Counted from the first letter of the stretch, positions 1-9,414 are shown. The stretch: 54,580 nt of DNA from an uncultured Kiritimatiellota bacterium (GCA_944389565.1 CALXMV010000014.1:1-54580); one strand, 5' to 3'. Notes: generated by a model from the letters alone, not told the origin. A program made the numbers and translations.

Positions 1-73
1 CAAACCACTCCGCGACAATGTCCCAAGGGAGGTCACCATCCGCGTTCCCGGCATTCACTTTCGTCGTTTTCAT
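1..73 (-). CDS. Partial 5' end of an unidentified gene running off the left edge
   Basis: An ATG at 73-71 on the minus strand opens a frame that stays open for 24 codons to the window edge; it begins MKTTKVNAG and continues through LPWDIVAEWF. A short purine-rich stretch (AAAGAG) lies five bases upstream and could be a weak ribosome-binding site. It would be divergent from lgt. I do not recognise the family from so few residues. It may be genuine because the gap to lgt is otherwise unexplained, but a chance open frame of this length is possible. Confidence 0.4.
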   Translation of the reverse strand, partial: MKTTKVNAGNADGDLPWDIVAEWF

Positions 74-155
74 GTCCACTCTTTACCATACTTTCCCCCG
101 CGCTTCCACTCCGACCCACTAAAAACTCTGAAGAGCCGAGCAGGAGGCGCTGAGG

Positions 156-185
156 GTGACGGAGCGTGGGGAGCTGTGCTATAAT
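156..185 (+). promoter_or_regulatory. Promoter of lgt, extended -10, leaderless arrangement
   Basis: TATAAT at 180-185 is preceded by TGC, giving an extended -10 box. A weak -35 candidate GTGACG sits at 156-161 with an 18-nt spacer. Only six bases separate the -10 box from the ATG at 192, so transcription would be expected to begin at the start codon itself. No Shine-Dalgarno sequence is visible. Confidence 0.7.
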
Positions 186-191
186 TTCTGT

Positions 192-1013
192 ATGCATTCG
201 GAATTGGGCACGCTTTTTGGGTTTCACCTGCAGATGTATGGGCTGATGTTGGCCTTGGGGTTCGTGTTGTCGTATGTCTTGGCGCGTCTTCTGGCGCGGC
301 GGACGGGGCGGAATCCGGATGAGGTGGACACGTTGATCATGGTGGCGGCGGTGTGCGGCGTGATCGGCGCGAGAACGGTTTTCGTGGCGCAGAATTGGGA
401 GAAGTTCGCGGGGGCGCCGTTGGAGGCGTTTGCGTTGTGGCAGGGTGGGCTTGTCTTTTACGGCGGGTTTATCTTGGCGGTGTTGGGGTTGGTGGCGTAT
501 GCGCTGGCCAAACGCGAGCCGGTGCGGCGGTTGTTGGATTTTTGCGTGGTCTTTGTGCCGTTGGGGCAGGCGTTCGGGCGTGTGGGGTGTTTTTTCCATG
601 GATGCTGTTTTGGCGGCGTGGGGGGTGGCGCGATCGGCGTGCGGTTCCCGATGGAGTCGCCGGCGTGGCAGCATCAGGTGGCGGAGGGGCTGATTTCGCG
701 GTATGCCGCGCAGTCGTTGCCCGTGTGGCCGACGCAGTTGATCGAGGCGGCGGGGTGCCTGGTGCTTTTCGGCGCGTTGTGGTGGCTGTATCGGGCGCGT
801 CGGGAGTGGGTGGGTATGTGTTGTGGGGTATACGCGGTGGCGTATGCGGCGTTGCGCTTTGTGGGTGAGTGTTTGCGCGACGATCCTCGGGGGGCGTTTC
901 ATTTCGGGCTGAGTTTCAGCCAATGCGTGTCCGTGGGCCTGCTGGTCGTGGGCCTCGGTTTCTTGGTCACCTCGTTTTTGGAGAGAAGACATGGAACAGT
1001 CGACGGTGAATGA
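192..1013 (+). CDS. lgt: Prolipoprotein diacylglyceryl transferase
   Basis: Inner-membrane enzyme that moves diacylglycerol from phosphatidylglycerol to the lipobox cysteine of prolipoproteins, the first step of lipoprotein maturation. The 273-residue product is strongly hydrophobic with about seven membrane segments and carries a GRVGCFFHGCC signature near residues 135-145, a Cys-rich variant of the Lgt GRxGNF motif; the YxxG-type segment LVFYGGF lies upstream. I chose ATG 192 rather than the upstream in-frame start at 156 because the -10 box at 180-185 makes the earlier codons non-transcribed. First gene of an lgt-LUD-rimO-rnhB operon; the next gene starts inside its last 23 bases. Confidence 0.93.
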   Translation: MHSELGTLFGFHLQMYGLMLALGFVLSYVLARLLARRTGRNPDEVDTLIMVAAVCGVIGARTVFVAQNWEKFAGAPLEAFALWQGGLVFYGGFILAVLGLVAYALAKREPVRRLLDFCVVFVPLGQAFGRVGCFFHGCCFGGVGGGAIGVRFPMESPAWQHQVAEGLISRYAAQSLPVWPTQLIEAAGCLVLFGALWWLYRARREWVGMCCGVYAVAYAALRFVGECLRDDPRGAFHFGLSFSQCVSVGLLVVGLGFLVTSFLERRHGTVDGE

Positions 1014-1656
1014 GATGTTGGCGTGGCAGTCGGGCGTGCGCTTGGAGGCCGTGGCCAAGAAGTTGCAGACGCGTGGCTTCGAGGCCGAGGTCTGCGCGAC
1101 GCGTGAGGCCGCGCGGGAGCGGGTTCTGGACTTGGCGAAGGAGGCGACGACCATCGGTTTCGGCGGTTCGCTCTCGGTGGCGTGTCTGAATCTCACCCGT
1201 GCGTTGCGCGATGCTGGCAAGGAAATCCTCAACCATGGCTTCCCGAATCTGTCGGCGGAGGAGAAGATGGAGATCATGCGCCGTCAGCTGACGTGCGACC
1301 TCTTCCTTTCCTCCACCAACGCGCTCACGGAAGAGGGCGAGTTGGTGAACATCGATGGCAACGGCAACCGCGTGGCGGCGATGATTTTCGGCCCCAAACG
1401 CGTGGTGGTGGTGGCCGGGCGCAACAAGTTGGTCACCGGCGGCGTGCCGGCGGCCATCGCGCGGATCGCCGCGGTGGCCGGGCCCGTCAACGCCTACCGG
1501 TTGGGCAAAAAGACGCCGTGCGCGGCGACCGGCACGTGCGTCGATTGCGCGCGTGCCAATGAGGAGACGATCTGCCGGGTGACGACCGTGTTGCGGCGTC
1601 GGCCGCGGTGCACGCCTTTCACGGTGCTGCTCGTGAACGAGGATCTGGGCCTGTGA
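991..1656 (+). CDS. LUD-domain protein (LutC/YkgG-like)
   Basis: 221-residue protein resembling the LUD (DUF162) family, whose characterised members take part in lactate utilisation. Family-like features are the TIGFGGSLSV segment, the GNGNRVAAMIFGPKRVVVVAGRNKLV core and a Cys-rich stretch (CAATGTCVDC) about 35-45 residues before the C-terminus. It stands alone, without the LutA/LutB iron-sulfur partners, so a lactate role cannot be assumed; stand-alone LUD proteins of this size are common in anaerobes and mostly uncharacterised. The start overlaps lgt by 23 bases and the stop overlaps the GTG of rimO, so it is translationally embedded in the operon. Confidence 0.8.
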   Translation: MEQSTVNEMLAWQSGVRLEAVAKKLQTRGFEAEVCATREAARERVLDLAKEATTIGFGGSLSVACLNLTRALRDAGKEILNHGFPNLSAEEKMEIMRRQLTCDLFLSSTNALTEEGELVNIDGNGNRVAAMIFGPKRVVVVAGRNKLVTGGVPAAIARIAAVAGPVNAYRLGKKTPCAATGTCVDCARANEETICRVTTVLRRRPRCTPFTVLLVNEDLGL

Positions 1657-3002
1657 GGACGGTCGGCCTCATCTCGCTCGGTTGTTCGAAGAACCTCGCC
1701 GACAGCGAGGTCATGGCCGGCTATCTGTTGCGGGCGGGGTACACGCTCGCGCCGAGCCCGGATCGGGCGGACGTCATCCTGGTGAACACGTGCGCCTTCA
1801 TCGATGTGGCCCGGGAGGAGGCGGCGGAGAACATCTTGGCCGCGTGCGCGCACAAGGCCGCCGGGCGTTGCCGGGCGGTCATCGTGACGGGGTGCATGCC
1901 GCAACGCTATCGGGAGCGGCTCGCCGAGGCGTTTTCCGAGGTGGACGCGTTTTTGGGCGTGGATCAGCTGGATGCGTTGCCAGGTGTGTTGGACGCGCTC
2001 GCTCGGCGGCGGCGCAGGGGCAAGGGGCCTTTGCCGACGACGATCGCGCCGGGTCTCCCGACGCGGGTCTTCGACAAACCCATCCCGGCCTTGCGCCTCT
2101 CGGGGCCCGTCTATGCCTACGTCAAAATCGCGGAAGGGTGCAACCATGCGTGCGCTTTCTGCGCCATCCCGCAATTCCGCGGGCATCTGAGGAGCCGTCC
2201 GGCGGACGCGTTGGTGGCGGAGGCCGAGGCGTTGCTTGAGACCGGCGCACGGGAACTCAATCTCGTGGCGCAGGATGTGACGGCCTATGGGAAGGATCGG
2301 CGCGACGGTTCCTCCCTGGCCGCGCTGTTGCGACGGCTTGATGCCTTCGGCGGGGAGTACTGGGTGCGCTTCCTCTATGGGTTTCACAATCATGTGACGG
2401 ATGAGCTTTTGGAGGTCATGGCGGGAGCCAGGCACGTGGTGCCCTATTTCGATCTGCCGATTCAGCATAGCGAGCCGGAGATCCTTCGCGCCATGCGCCG
2501 TGCCGACACGATCGCCGCCATCGCCACCTTCCCGGCGCGGCTCCGCGCGGCGGTCCCGGGGGCGACGCTCCGCACGACGTGCATGGTCGGTTTCCCAGGC
2601 GAGACGGAGGCGCACTTCCAGGCCTTGCTCGATTATGTCGAGGCCGTCCGCTTCGATCATCTTGGCGTCTTCGCCTTTTCGCCGGAGGAAGGCACCGCCG
2701 CCGCGGAACTGCCGGGCCTGCCGGAACGTCAGGTCGCCGAGCGTCGCCGTGCCACGCTCATGGAGGCGCAGGCCCGGATCGCGCACGCGATCGACCGGGG
2801 GCGTGTGGGGCAGGTCGGCCGTGCTCTGATTGAGGATTATGACGGGCGCGACGGCGCGTTCGCGCGGTTGCCGCACCAAGCGCCGCAGGTCGATGGACGC
2901 ACGCGAATCGCGCACGTGCCGGACGAGGTCCGCCCGGGCGACTTCGTGGATGTGCGGGTCACCGGGCGGCGGGGTTACGATCTCACCGCGAAATTGGTAT
3001 GA
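1653..3002 (+). CDS. rimO: Ribosomal protein S12 methylthiotransferase
   Basis: Radical-SAM enzyme that adds a methylthio group to a conserved aspartate of ribosomal protein S12. The 449-residue product has the N-terminal MTTase domain with its three cluster cysteines (SLGCSKN, NTCAF, TGCMPQ), the radical-SAM CxxxCxxC at residues 163, 167 and 170 (EGCNHACAFCAIP), and a C-terminal TRAM-type domain. The start is GTG 1653, whose last bases overlap the TGA of the LUD gene (GTGA); this places MTTase strand one right at the N-terminus, whereas the upstream ATG at 1608 would add 15 unrelated residues. Length fits the family. Confidence 0.95.
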   Translation: MRTVGLISLGCSKNLADSEVMAGYLLRAGYTLAPSPDRADVILVNTCAFIDVAREEAAENILAACAHKAAGRCRAVIVTGCMPQRYRERLAEAFSEVDAFLGVDQLDALPGVLDALARRRRRGKGPLPTTIAPGLPTRVFDKPIPALRLSGPVYAYVKIAEGCNHACAFCAIPQFRGHLRSRPADALVAEAEALLETGARELNLVAQDVTAYGKDRRDGSSLAALLRRLDAFGGEYWVRFLYGFHNHVTDELLEVMAGARHVVPYFDLPIQHSEPEILRAMRRADTIAAIATFPARLRAAVPGATLRTTCMVGFPGETEAHFQALLDYVEAVRFDHLGVFAFSPEEGTAAAELPGLPERQVAERRRATLMEAQARIAHAIDRGRVGQVGRALIEDYDGRDGAFARLPHQAPQVDGRTRIAHVPDEVRPGDFVDVRVTGRRGYDLTAKLV

Positions 3003-3667
3003 CTCCCGACCTCGCCCCTGAGCGCTCCTTTTGGGCCAACCATCCCGAGGCGACGCTCGCGGGGGTGGATGAGGCGGGGCGTGGGTGCCTCGCTGGCCCC
3101 GTCGTGGCTGGCGCCGTTCAGATCGACGCCGCGGATCTGGAGATGTTGGCGGTCGGCCCACTCGCCCAGGCCAATGACTCCAAGCAACTCTCCCCACGCC
3201 AGCGTGAGGCGCTTTTCGAGGTCATCACCCATGAGCCACGCATCCGGTGGGGGGTGGGGCAGGCATCCGTCGAGGAAATCGATCGCCTGAATATCCTTCG
3301 GGCGACGCATCTGGCCATGCGGCGTGCGCTTGAGGCGCTCCCGTCGCTTCCTGCGCACGCGTTGGTGGACGGCCTCCCCGTGCGGGGGCTCCCGATTCCG
3401 CACGACGCGTTGGTGAAGGGCGATTCCCGGAGTCTGCTGATCGCGTGTGCGTCCATCCTCGCCAAGGTCACGCGCGATCGTCTGTGCCAAACGCTTGATG
3501 TCCGGTTTCCGGGATATGGGTTCGCCCGGCACAAAGGGTATGGCACGCGTGCGCATCTGGAGGCCTTGTCGCGCTTGGGGCCGTGTGCCGCGCATCGCCG
3601 TTCGTTCGCGCCCGTGAGCGCCATCCAAGACCCGCTTCCCTTTGACGTTCCCTCCGCCGGAAGGTAG
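2999..3667 (+). CDS. rnhB: Ribonuclease HII
   Basis: Endonuclease that cuts the RNA strand of RNA-DNA hybrids and single ribonucleotides in DNA. The 222-residue product carries the signature GVDEAGRGCLAGPVVAGAV near residues 22-40, with the catalytic Asp-Glu pair, then DSKQLSP, and a second acidic site in the VKGDSRSLLIACASILAKVTRD segment followed by FARHKGYGT. The ATG overlaps the rimO stop (ATGA), indicating translational coupling. Last gene of the operon, followed at once by a bidirectional terminator. Confidence 0.95.
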   Translation: MTPDLAPERSFWANHPEATLAGVDEAGRGCLAGPVVAGAVQIDAADLEMLAVGPLAQANDSKQLSPRQREALFEVITHEPRIRWGVGQASVEEIDRLNILRATHLAMRRALEALPSLPAHALVDGLPVRGLPIPHDALVKGDSRSLLIACASILAKVTRDRLCQTLDVRFPGYGFARHKGYGTRAHLEALSRLGPCAAHRRSFAPVSAIQDPLPFDVPSAGR

Positions 3668-3684
3668 GTTCGGGCAATGGGCGA

Positions 3685-3727
3685 AAAGGAAATCCCCCGA
3701 CCGCCGAGCGGTCGGGGGATTTCCTTT
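3685..3727. terminator. Bidirectional intrinsic terminator between rnhB and glgP
   Basis: A perfect 20-bp inverted repeat (3685-3704 with 3708-3727) with a 3-nt loop. The stem core is CCCCCGACCGC/GCGGTCGGGGG, with an A-rich left arm and T-rich right arm, so it can end transcription from both convergent operons. Confidence 0.9.
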
Positions 3728-3741
3728 GCCCAGGCGCAGCC

Positions 3742-6243
3742 TTACTTGACCCGGAAGGGGTCGAGATGCCAGATGTCGTGGGCGTATTCGCGGATGGTGC
3801 GGTCGGAGGAGAACTTCCCGGCGGAGGCGACGTTCATGAGGGAGGCTTTGTTCCAGGCCTTCTCGTCGCGATAGAGCGCCTCGACGCGGTCCTGGGCCTT
3901 GATGAAGGCGGGCAGGTCCTTGAGGAGCATGTAGTAGTCGTTGTAGTCGAGGAGGTTCTTGAGGATGGGCTCGAAGACGCCGGGCGCCATGAGGGAGAAG
4001 ACGTTGCGGCGGATCATGTCGAGCGCGCGCTTGATCTCGGGGTTGGACTCGTAGATGGCGCGGGAGTTGTAGGTGGGGCGGAGCTTCTCGACTTCCTCGG
4101 TCTTGAGGCCGAAGATGACGATGTTGTCGGGGCCGACCTCCTCGGCGATCTCGACGTTGGCCCCATCGAGGGTACCGAGGGTGATGGCGCCGTTGAGCAT
4201 GAGCTTCATGTTGCCGGTGCCGGAGGCCTCGGTGCCGGCGAGGGAGATCTGCTCGGAGACGTTCGCGGCGGGGATGATCTTCTCGGCGAGGGAGACGCGA
4301 TAGTCGGGGAGGAAGGCGACTGCGATGCGGCCCTTGACGAGGGGGTGGGAGTTGACGACCGAGGCGACACCGTGGATGAGGCGGATGATGAGCTTGGCGA
4401 ACCAGTAGCCAGGGGCGGCCTTGGCGCCGAAGATGAAGACCCGCGGATGGATGTCGAGGTCGGGCTTTTCGATGAGCCGGTTGAAGAGGATGATGATGTA
4501 GAGGACAAGCAGGAGCTGACGCTTGTACTCATGCAGGCGCTTGACCTGGACGTCAAAGATGGCGTCGGGGGAGACCTGGAACCCGAGGGTGTTGAAGATG
4601 GTGTTGGCGAGGATCTCCTTGTTGGCCCGCTTGATCTCGGCGAAACGCTTGAGGAAGGCCGTGTCGCTGACCTTGGCCTTGAGTTTCGCGAGTTCGTCGA
4701 GATCGGTGACCCACCCGTCGCCGATGGTGTCGGTGATGAGCGCGGCGAGGCGGGGGTTGGCCTTGAGGAGCCAACGGCGCTGGGTGATGCCGTTGGTCTT
4801 GTTCGAGAAATGCGTGGGCATGATCTCATAGAAATCCTTGAAGATGGTCTTCTTGAGGATTTCGGTGTGAAGCGCGGCGACGCCATTGACCGCGGAGGAT
4901 CCCACGAGGCAGAGATTGGCCATGCGGACGGATTTGTCGCCGCCCTCGTCGATGAGGCTCATGCGGGCGAGACGCGCGATGTCGCCGGGGTAGAGGGTGG
5001 CGATTTGCTGCAGGAAGCGCGCGTTGATCTCGTAGATGATCTGCATGTGGCGCGGGAGGACGCGCTCCATGAGGGGCACGGGCCACTTCTCAAGCGCCTC
5101 GGGGAGGACGGTGTGGTTGGTGTAGCCGGTGCAGGCGCGGACGTACGTCCAGGCGTCATCCCACGTAAGCCCCTCGATGTCCACGAGGATACGCATGAGC
5201 TCGGGGATGACGAGGGTGGGATGGGTGTCGTTGAGCTGGATGAAGACGTATTTCGGCAGGTGACGCCATTCGTGGCCCTCCTCGCGGAAGCGGCGGAGGA
5301 TGTCGTGCACGGAGGCCGCCACGAAGAGATACTGCTGACGGAGGCGGAGCTCCTTGCCTTGCGTGGTGGAGTCGTTGGGATAAAGCACCTTGGTCAGGTT
5401 CTCGGCGAGCACCTTGCTCTCGACGGCCTCCACGTAGTCGCCGCGGTTGAACTCCTCCAGCGAGAAATCGTTGGTGGCCTTGGCGCTCCACAGGCGGAGG
5501 GTGTTGACGGTGGAGCCGCCGTAGCCGACGATGGGCAGGTCGTAGGGCACAGCCTGGACCTGCTGCGCGGGCACCCAGACCCACTCATCGCGGCCGGTGC
5601 GACCGGTATAATGCTCCACGTGACCGCCGAAGCCGATGAGACAGGTGTATTCGGGGCGCTGGATTTCCCAGGGGTAACCGTATTTCAGCCAGTTGTCCGG
5701 CTCTTCGCGTTGTTCGCCGTTGACGATGCGCTGACGGAAGATGCCGTAATCGTAACGCAACCCGTAGCCCGTGGCGGGGAGGTTGAGCGTCGCCAACGAA
5801 TCCATGAAGCAGGCTGCCAGACGGCCAAGGCCGCCATTGCCGAGCCCGGCGTCCATCTCGTAGTCGCGCAGACGGTTCCAGTCGAGCCCCAAAGAGTCCA
5901 TGGCCTCGCGGCATTGCTGCTCGAGCCCCAGGTTGATCACGTTGTTGCCGAGGAGGCGGCCGATGAGGAACTCAAGCGAAAGATAGTACACGCGCCGGAC
6001 CTTCGCGGCGCGATAGGCGTCTTGCGTGGCCATCCACCGATCCACCAAACGGTCGCGGACCGCGTAGGCCAATGCCTTGTAGCAGTCACGCTCGGTGGCG
6101 CGGTCGCCGCTCTTGGCCAACGAGAAGCGCATGTTCCAGAGGAAATCCTGCGCCAACCCTTCGGCGGTGAACTCCGCGGAGGGGTGATTACCGGGAAGAA
6201 CGACTTTCGCGGCCTTGTCCTTGGTTTTGCTGGGAGTGGGCAT
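3742..6243 (-). CDS. glgP: Glycogen/starch phosphorylase
   Basis: Pyridoxal-phosphate enzyme releasing glucose-1-phosphate from the ends of alpha-1,4-glucans. At 833 residues it has the usual family length. Visible hallmarks are YYLSLEFLIGRLLGNN, GLGNGGLGRLAACFMDS, KYGYPWEI, the VFIQLNDTHPTL segment, KRLHEYKRQ and the cofactor site GTGNMK with the Schiff-base lysine at residue 680. A good AGGAG lies eight bases before the ATG. It is the last of three leftward genes (rpoD, RRM protein, glgP) with short gaps and ends at the shared terminator. No other glycogen gene is present here. Confidence 0.97.
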   Translation of the reverse strand: MPTPSKTKDKAAKVVLPGNHPSAEFTAEGLAQDFLWNMRFSLAKSGDRATERDCYKALAYAVRDRLVDRWMATQDAYRAAKVRRVYYLSLEFLIGRLLGNNVINLGLEQQCREAMDSLGLDWNRLRDYEMDAGLGNGGLGRLAACFMDSLATLNLPATGYGLRYDYGIFRQRIVNGEQREEPDNWLKYGYPWEIQRPEYTCLIGFGGHVEHYTGRTGRDEWVWVPAQQVQAVPYDLPIVGYGGSTVNTLRLWSAKATNDFSLEEFNRGDYVEAVESKVLAENLTKVLYPNDSTTQGKELRLRQQYLFVAASVHDILRRFREEGHEWRHLPKYVFIQLNDTHPTLVIPELMRILVDIEGLTWDDAWTYVRACTGYTNHTVLPEALEKWPVPLMERVLPRHMQIIYEINARFLQQIATLYPGDIARLARMSLIDEGGDKSVRMANLCLVGSSAVNGVAALHTEILKKTIFKDFYEIMPTHFSNKTNGITQRRWLLKANPRLAALITDTIGDGWVTDLDELAKLKAKVSDTAFLKRFAEIKRANKEILANTIFNTLGFQVSPDAIFDVQVKRLHEYKRQLLLVLYIIILFNRLIEKPDLDIHPRVFIFGAKAAPGYWFAKLIIRLIHGVASVVNSHPLVKGRIAVAFLPDYRVSLAEKIIPAANVSEQISLAGTEASGTGNMKLMLNGAITLGTLDGANVEIAEEVGPDNIVIFGLKTEEVEKLRPTYNSRAIYESNPEIKRALDMIRRNVFSLMAPGVFEPILKNLLDYNDYYMLLKDLPAFIKAQDRVEALYRDEKAWNKASLMNVASAGKFSSDRTIREYAHDIWHLDPFRVK

Positions 6244-6278
6244 ATGACAGTCTCCTGGGGGGATGGAAATAGGGGAAA

Positions 6279-6704
6279 TCAGACGGTGGCCGTGTCAGTG
6301 GCCGTGGGGGGCTCCCCGCCGTTCGGTTTGCGCCGCCGGCCGTGGCGATGGTGCGAACGCTTCTGTTCGCCCGGGGCGCCGCGCGACTCCCGCCGGCTCT
6401 CGCGGGCCTCGTTCACGCGCAACTTGCGCCCCATGACGACCTTGTCGTTGAAGGCGGCGATCGCGGCCTCGGCCTCTGAGCGATAGACCATCTCCACGAA
6501 CCCGTAACCTTTGCTCTTGTGGTTGCCGGGGTTCTCGACGACCCGGGCGCCGCTCACCTCGCCATAGGCGGCGAAGGCCTTGCGCAATTGCTCGGTGGTC
6601 ATCTCATAGCTCAGATTGCCGACATAGATCTCAATCCGTCCGCGAGGGCCTTCGGGACGCTTCCTGAGACCGAAAAGGCGGCGGAGGAATTCGGGGATAC
6701 GCAT
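6279..6704 (-). CDS. RRM-domain RNA-binding protein
   Basis: 141-residue single-RRM protein. RNP2 (IYVGNL) and RNP1 (KGYGFVEM) are both intact, as in the small glycine/arginine-rich RNA-binding proteins of cyanobacteria and Verrucomicrobiota. Unlike those, the RRM is preceded by about 25 basic residues (LRRLFGLRKRP) and followed by a tail rich in Arg, His, Glu and Pro. These proteins probably bind RNA as chaperones, some in cold response; no target can be read from this context. It sits 30 bases downstream of rpoD and 35 bases before glgP, suggesting co-transcription. Confidence 0.9.
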   Translation of the reverse strand: MRIPEFLRRLFGLRKRPEGPRGRIEIYVGNLSYEMTTEQLRKAFAAYGEVSGARVVENPGNHKSKGYGFVEMVYRSEAEAAIAAFNDKVVMGRKLRVNEARESRRESRGAPGEQKRSHHRHGRRRKPNGGEPPTATDTATV

Positions 6705-6734
6705 GTTTCTGGGGTTCCGTTCGTGACTGCGGCT

Positions 6735-9104
6735 TCACCGTTCCAGGAAGCCGGAGAGTTTTTTGATACGCGATGGATGGCGCAACTTGCGGAGCGCCTT
6801 GGCCTCGATCTGGCGAATGCGCTCACGGGTGACGCCGAACATCAGGCCGACCTCCTCAAGCGTGCGGGAATAGCCGTCCTTGAGGCCGAAACGGTAATCG
6901 AGCACATCGCGCTCGCGCTGGTTCAGGGAATAAAGCACCTCGCGCAGACGTTCCTTCATCATGGTGAAGGCCGCGGCCTCCTCGGGCCGCTCCGCGCCTT
7001 TGTCCTCGATGAAGTCGCCGAAATGCGCGTCGTCGCCCTCACCCACCGGGCTCTGCAGCGAGATCGGCTGCTGAGCCATGCGGTAGACGTTGCGCACGCG
7101 TTCGACGGGGATGCCCATGTCGTCGGCGATCTCCTCGGGCGTCGGCTCCTTGCCGAGCTCTTGAAGCAACTTCTTCTGCACATGGAGCAACTTGTTGATG
7201 GTCTCGATCATGTGCACGGGGATGCGGATGGTCCGGGCCTGGTCCGCGATGGCGCGCGTGGCCGCCTGCCGGATCCACCACGTGGCGTAGGTGGAGAACT
7301 TGTATCCGCGCGTGTAGTCAAACTTCTCCACCGCCTTCATCAGCCCCGTGTTGCCCTCCTGGATGAGATCCAGGAAGCTGAGACCGCGATTCATGAACTT
7401 CTTGACGATCGAGATGACGAGCCGCAGGTTGGCCTCCACCATCTCCTTGCGCGCCTTCGCCCCGGCGCGGAGCGCCTCGCGGAGTTCCTCGAAGTATTGC
7501 ACGAAAAGCTCCGCCGGCATCCCGAAACGGACCTCAAGCTCCTTTTTCTTCTCGTCGTTCTCGCGGAGCTTGGCCTCGCGCCGTCGGCTCCATGCGTTCT
7601 TGCGCAGTTTGCGCTCTTCGAAGAGCAGCTCCTTGTAGGGCAGGTAAAGATCGTTCTCCGCGTATCCGCAGATGGTCTCCAGCATCTTCTGCTTGAACAT
7701 CAGGCGCGCGTACTTCTCGCGAAGCGTCGCGCACAGCGCGTCGATGCGCCGTTGCGCGGCGTTCACGGCGGCGGCGTTCTTGGGCGACGTCGCGGCCATC
7801 TCCGCGTAGGCCTGGGCCATCTCGTCGGAGAGCTGGCCCAAGGCCTCCCGCTCGGGGAGCATCGTCGCGACATAATGGTCGCGGCTGTCCTTGTATTTGT
7901 CCGAGACCACGTGGTCGAAACGTTCGCGGTCCTCGGTGCTGTCGCGGCGGTCGCGGTCCTTGTTGGCCAGCGCCTTCAGCGTCTTGGAGTAATACTGCGG
8001 GGCGATGGGCAGGCGATTGAAGATCTCCACCACCTTCCGCTCGCTTTCCTCGATGCGCTTGCAGATGTTCACCTCCTGCTCGCGCGTCAGCAACGACACC
8101 TGCCCCATCTGGTGCAGATACATCCGGATCGGGTCGTCGCTGTAGTCCGCGCGGCCGGAGACGATCGCCTCGCCCTGCTCCTCTCGCGCGTCGTCCAGCT
8201 CGTCGGCCGACACCACCTTGATGCTCATCGCGCCCAAGAGGTTCAGGTAGAGGTCGATCTCCGTGTCCTTGATGACCTCCTTGGGGAGATACTCGTTCAC
8301 CTGGTCGATCGAAAGCACGCGGTTTTGTTTCTCCGCGAGCGCCACCAGCTGCTTCACGCGCTCGCGGCACTCCTCCCGATCCTCCAACGCGTCCAAATCC
8401 TCGATCGCGCGTTGCTTCTGCGCGTCTTCCTCCGACCCTTTGAAGACGGAGCGCAGGCCGGACTCCTCGACGAGCCCGCCAAGACGCTCGTCATCGCCGT
8501 CCAGCGTGTTCTCCTCGTCCGTCTGCTCGAACGCGCTCACGCGCGACGCGCCGCCCGTCAGATCCCCATGCACCGCGCTGTCATATTCGATGCCGCCCAC
8601 CGTTTCGGAGTCCTGCCGCTGCAGGGCGGCCAGTTCCGCGTCTTCGGTGAGGGCCTCGGCCTCCGGCAGGTCCTCCGGGGGGAGCTCGACGTGCTCCGCG
8701 GATTCGGGCGAAGGCTTGGGCGCGGCGGGGCGAGGCTTCCGCCCACGACGCCCCTTCGTCGCCGCTTGATCCCCTTCGTCTTGCTTCGCGGGTCGTTCGG
8801 CGACGGTCGTCGGGGACGGCTTCCTCGTCTTTTCGGGTTCCGCCTCGATGCCGTGCTTGCCCCGCTTGGCCGGGCGCGCCTCCGCCTTGGCCTTGGAGGC
8901 GGTCGCCGCGGTTTTTTTCGCCGTTTGGGTGGGCTTGCCGACGGAGGTTTTCGCGACTGGTGCGGCGATTTTTTGGGTGGACGCCGCTTTTGTCTGCGCC
9001 GCTGGCTTCCGCGTGGCGCTCTTGGCTGCCTGCGGGGTTCGCGCCGCCTTCGGCTTCGCGGACGCGTTCGCCTTCGCCGTGGTCTTCGTCGCTTTCGTCG
9101 CCAT
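6735..9104 (-). CDS. rpoD: Primary sigma factor RpoD (sigma-70), with long N-terminal extension
   Basis: Housekeeping sigma subunit of RNA polymerase. Starting at ATG 9104 it has 789 residues. The last ~540 residues are canonical: region 1.1 ([20 protein letters not shown]), region 1.2 ([22 protein letters not shown]), region 2 ([32 protein letters not shown]), region 3 ([12 protein letters not shown]) and region 4.2 ([24 protein letters not shown]). Before region 1.1 lie roughly 245 extra residues: about 150 of Lys/Ala/Thr/Pro-rich low complexity, then an acidic stretch. I prefer 9104 over an upstream in-frame start at 9245 because the promoter's -10 box lies at 9177-9182, inside that longer version. 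Confidence 0.96.
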   Translation of the reverse strand: MATKATKTTAKANASAKPKAARTPQAAKSATRKPAAQTKAASTQKIAAPVAKTSVGKPTQTAKKTAATASKAKAEARPAKRGKHGIEAEPEKTRKPSPTTVAERPAKQDEGDQAATKGRRGRKPRPAAPKPSPESAEHVELPPEDLPEAEALTEDAELAALQRQDSETVGGIEYDSAVHGDLTGGASRVSAFEQTDEENTLDGDDERLGGLVEESGLRSVFKGSEEDAQKQRAIEDLDALEDREECRERVKQLVALAEKQNRVLSIDQVNEYLPKEVIKDTEIDLYLNLLGAMSIKVVSADELDDAREEQGEAIVSGRADYSDDPIRMYLHQMGQVSLLTREQEVNICKRIEESERKVVEIFNRLPIAPQYYSKTLKALANKDRDRRDSTEDRERFDHVVSDKYKDSRDHYVATMLPEREALGQLSDEMAQAYAEMAATSPKNAAAVNAAQRRIDALCATLREKYARLMFKQKMLETICGYAENDLYLPYKELLFEERKLRKNAWSRRREAKLRENDEKKKELEVRFGMPAELFVQYFEELREALRAGAKARKEMVEANLRLVISIVKKFMNRGLSFLDLIQEGNTGLMKAVEKFDYTRGYKFSTYATWWIRQAATRAIADQARTIRIPVHMIETINKLLHVQKKLLQELGKEPTPEEIADDMGIPVERVRNVYRMAQQPISLQSPVGEGDDAHFGDFIEDKGAERPEEAAAFTMMKERLREVLYSLNQRERDVLDYRFGLKDGYSRTLEEVGLMFGVTRERIRQIEAKALRKLRHPSRIKKLSGFLER

Positions 9105-9176
9105 AGTGGGTGTGTCGCTCCTCGTTGAACCGCCCCTTGGCGCCACTACGCCCTCCAAGGTGGCAAAAACGTTATA

Positions 9177-9206
9177 ATTATACCAAATACACGTTTCCGC
9201 GCGCAA
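9177..9206 (-). promoter_or_regulatory. Promoter of rpoD
   Basis: On the minus strand TATAAT occupies 9182-9177 and is preceded by TGG (extended -10). A -35 candidate TTGCGC lies at 9206-9201 with an 18-nt spacer. The predicted start near 9170 leaves a leader of about 65 bases before ATG 9104. Confidence 0.7.
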
Positions 9207-9276
9207 GCAAAAAATCGATTTTTTCGGCCGTTGAATCCTCCACAATGTAATTGCGCAGGTGGGAGGGGCGGGATAG

Positions 9277-9357
9277 GCCCCCTTATGGGTTTGCCCCCAA
9301 GGTCGGGAGGGTTTGGGGTGAAGGTCGGGAGGGTTTGGGGCAGACCATGCGCATCCT
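9277..9357 (+). repeat. Divergent-intergenic G-rich repeat, locus A
   Basis: Two tandem copies with a 22-bp period (9299-9320 and 9321-9342); the first 20 bases, AAGGTCGGGAGGGTTTGGGG, are identical. They are preceded by CCCCTTATGGGTTTG and followed by the palindromic ATGCGCAT at 9348-9355, which also occurs in locus D. The same core occurs at three other places in this window. The six closely spaced G-runs could form a G-quadruplex. The locus lies between the divergent rpoD and PEP-CTERM promoters. Confidence 0.85.
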
Positions 9358-9414
9358 CGCCTCTTTGCCCAGGAGGGTGAGGGGGATGAGAAAGCAGGTG
9401 TGGCAAAAAAAGGC

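Noticed and set aside
3766..9128. Two plus-strand frames of about 900 codons opposite glgP and rpoD
   Set aside because: Antisense shadows of glgP and rpoD, which have full sets of family motifs.
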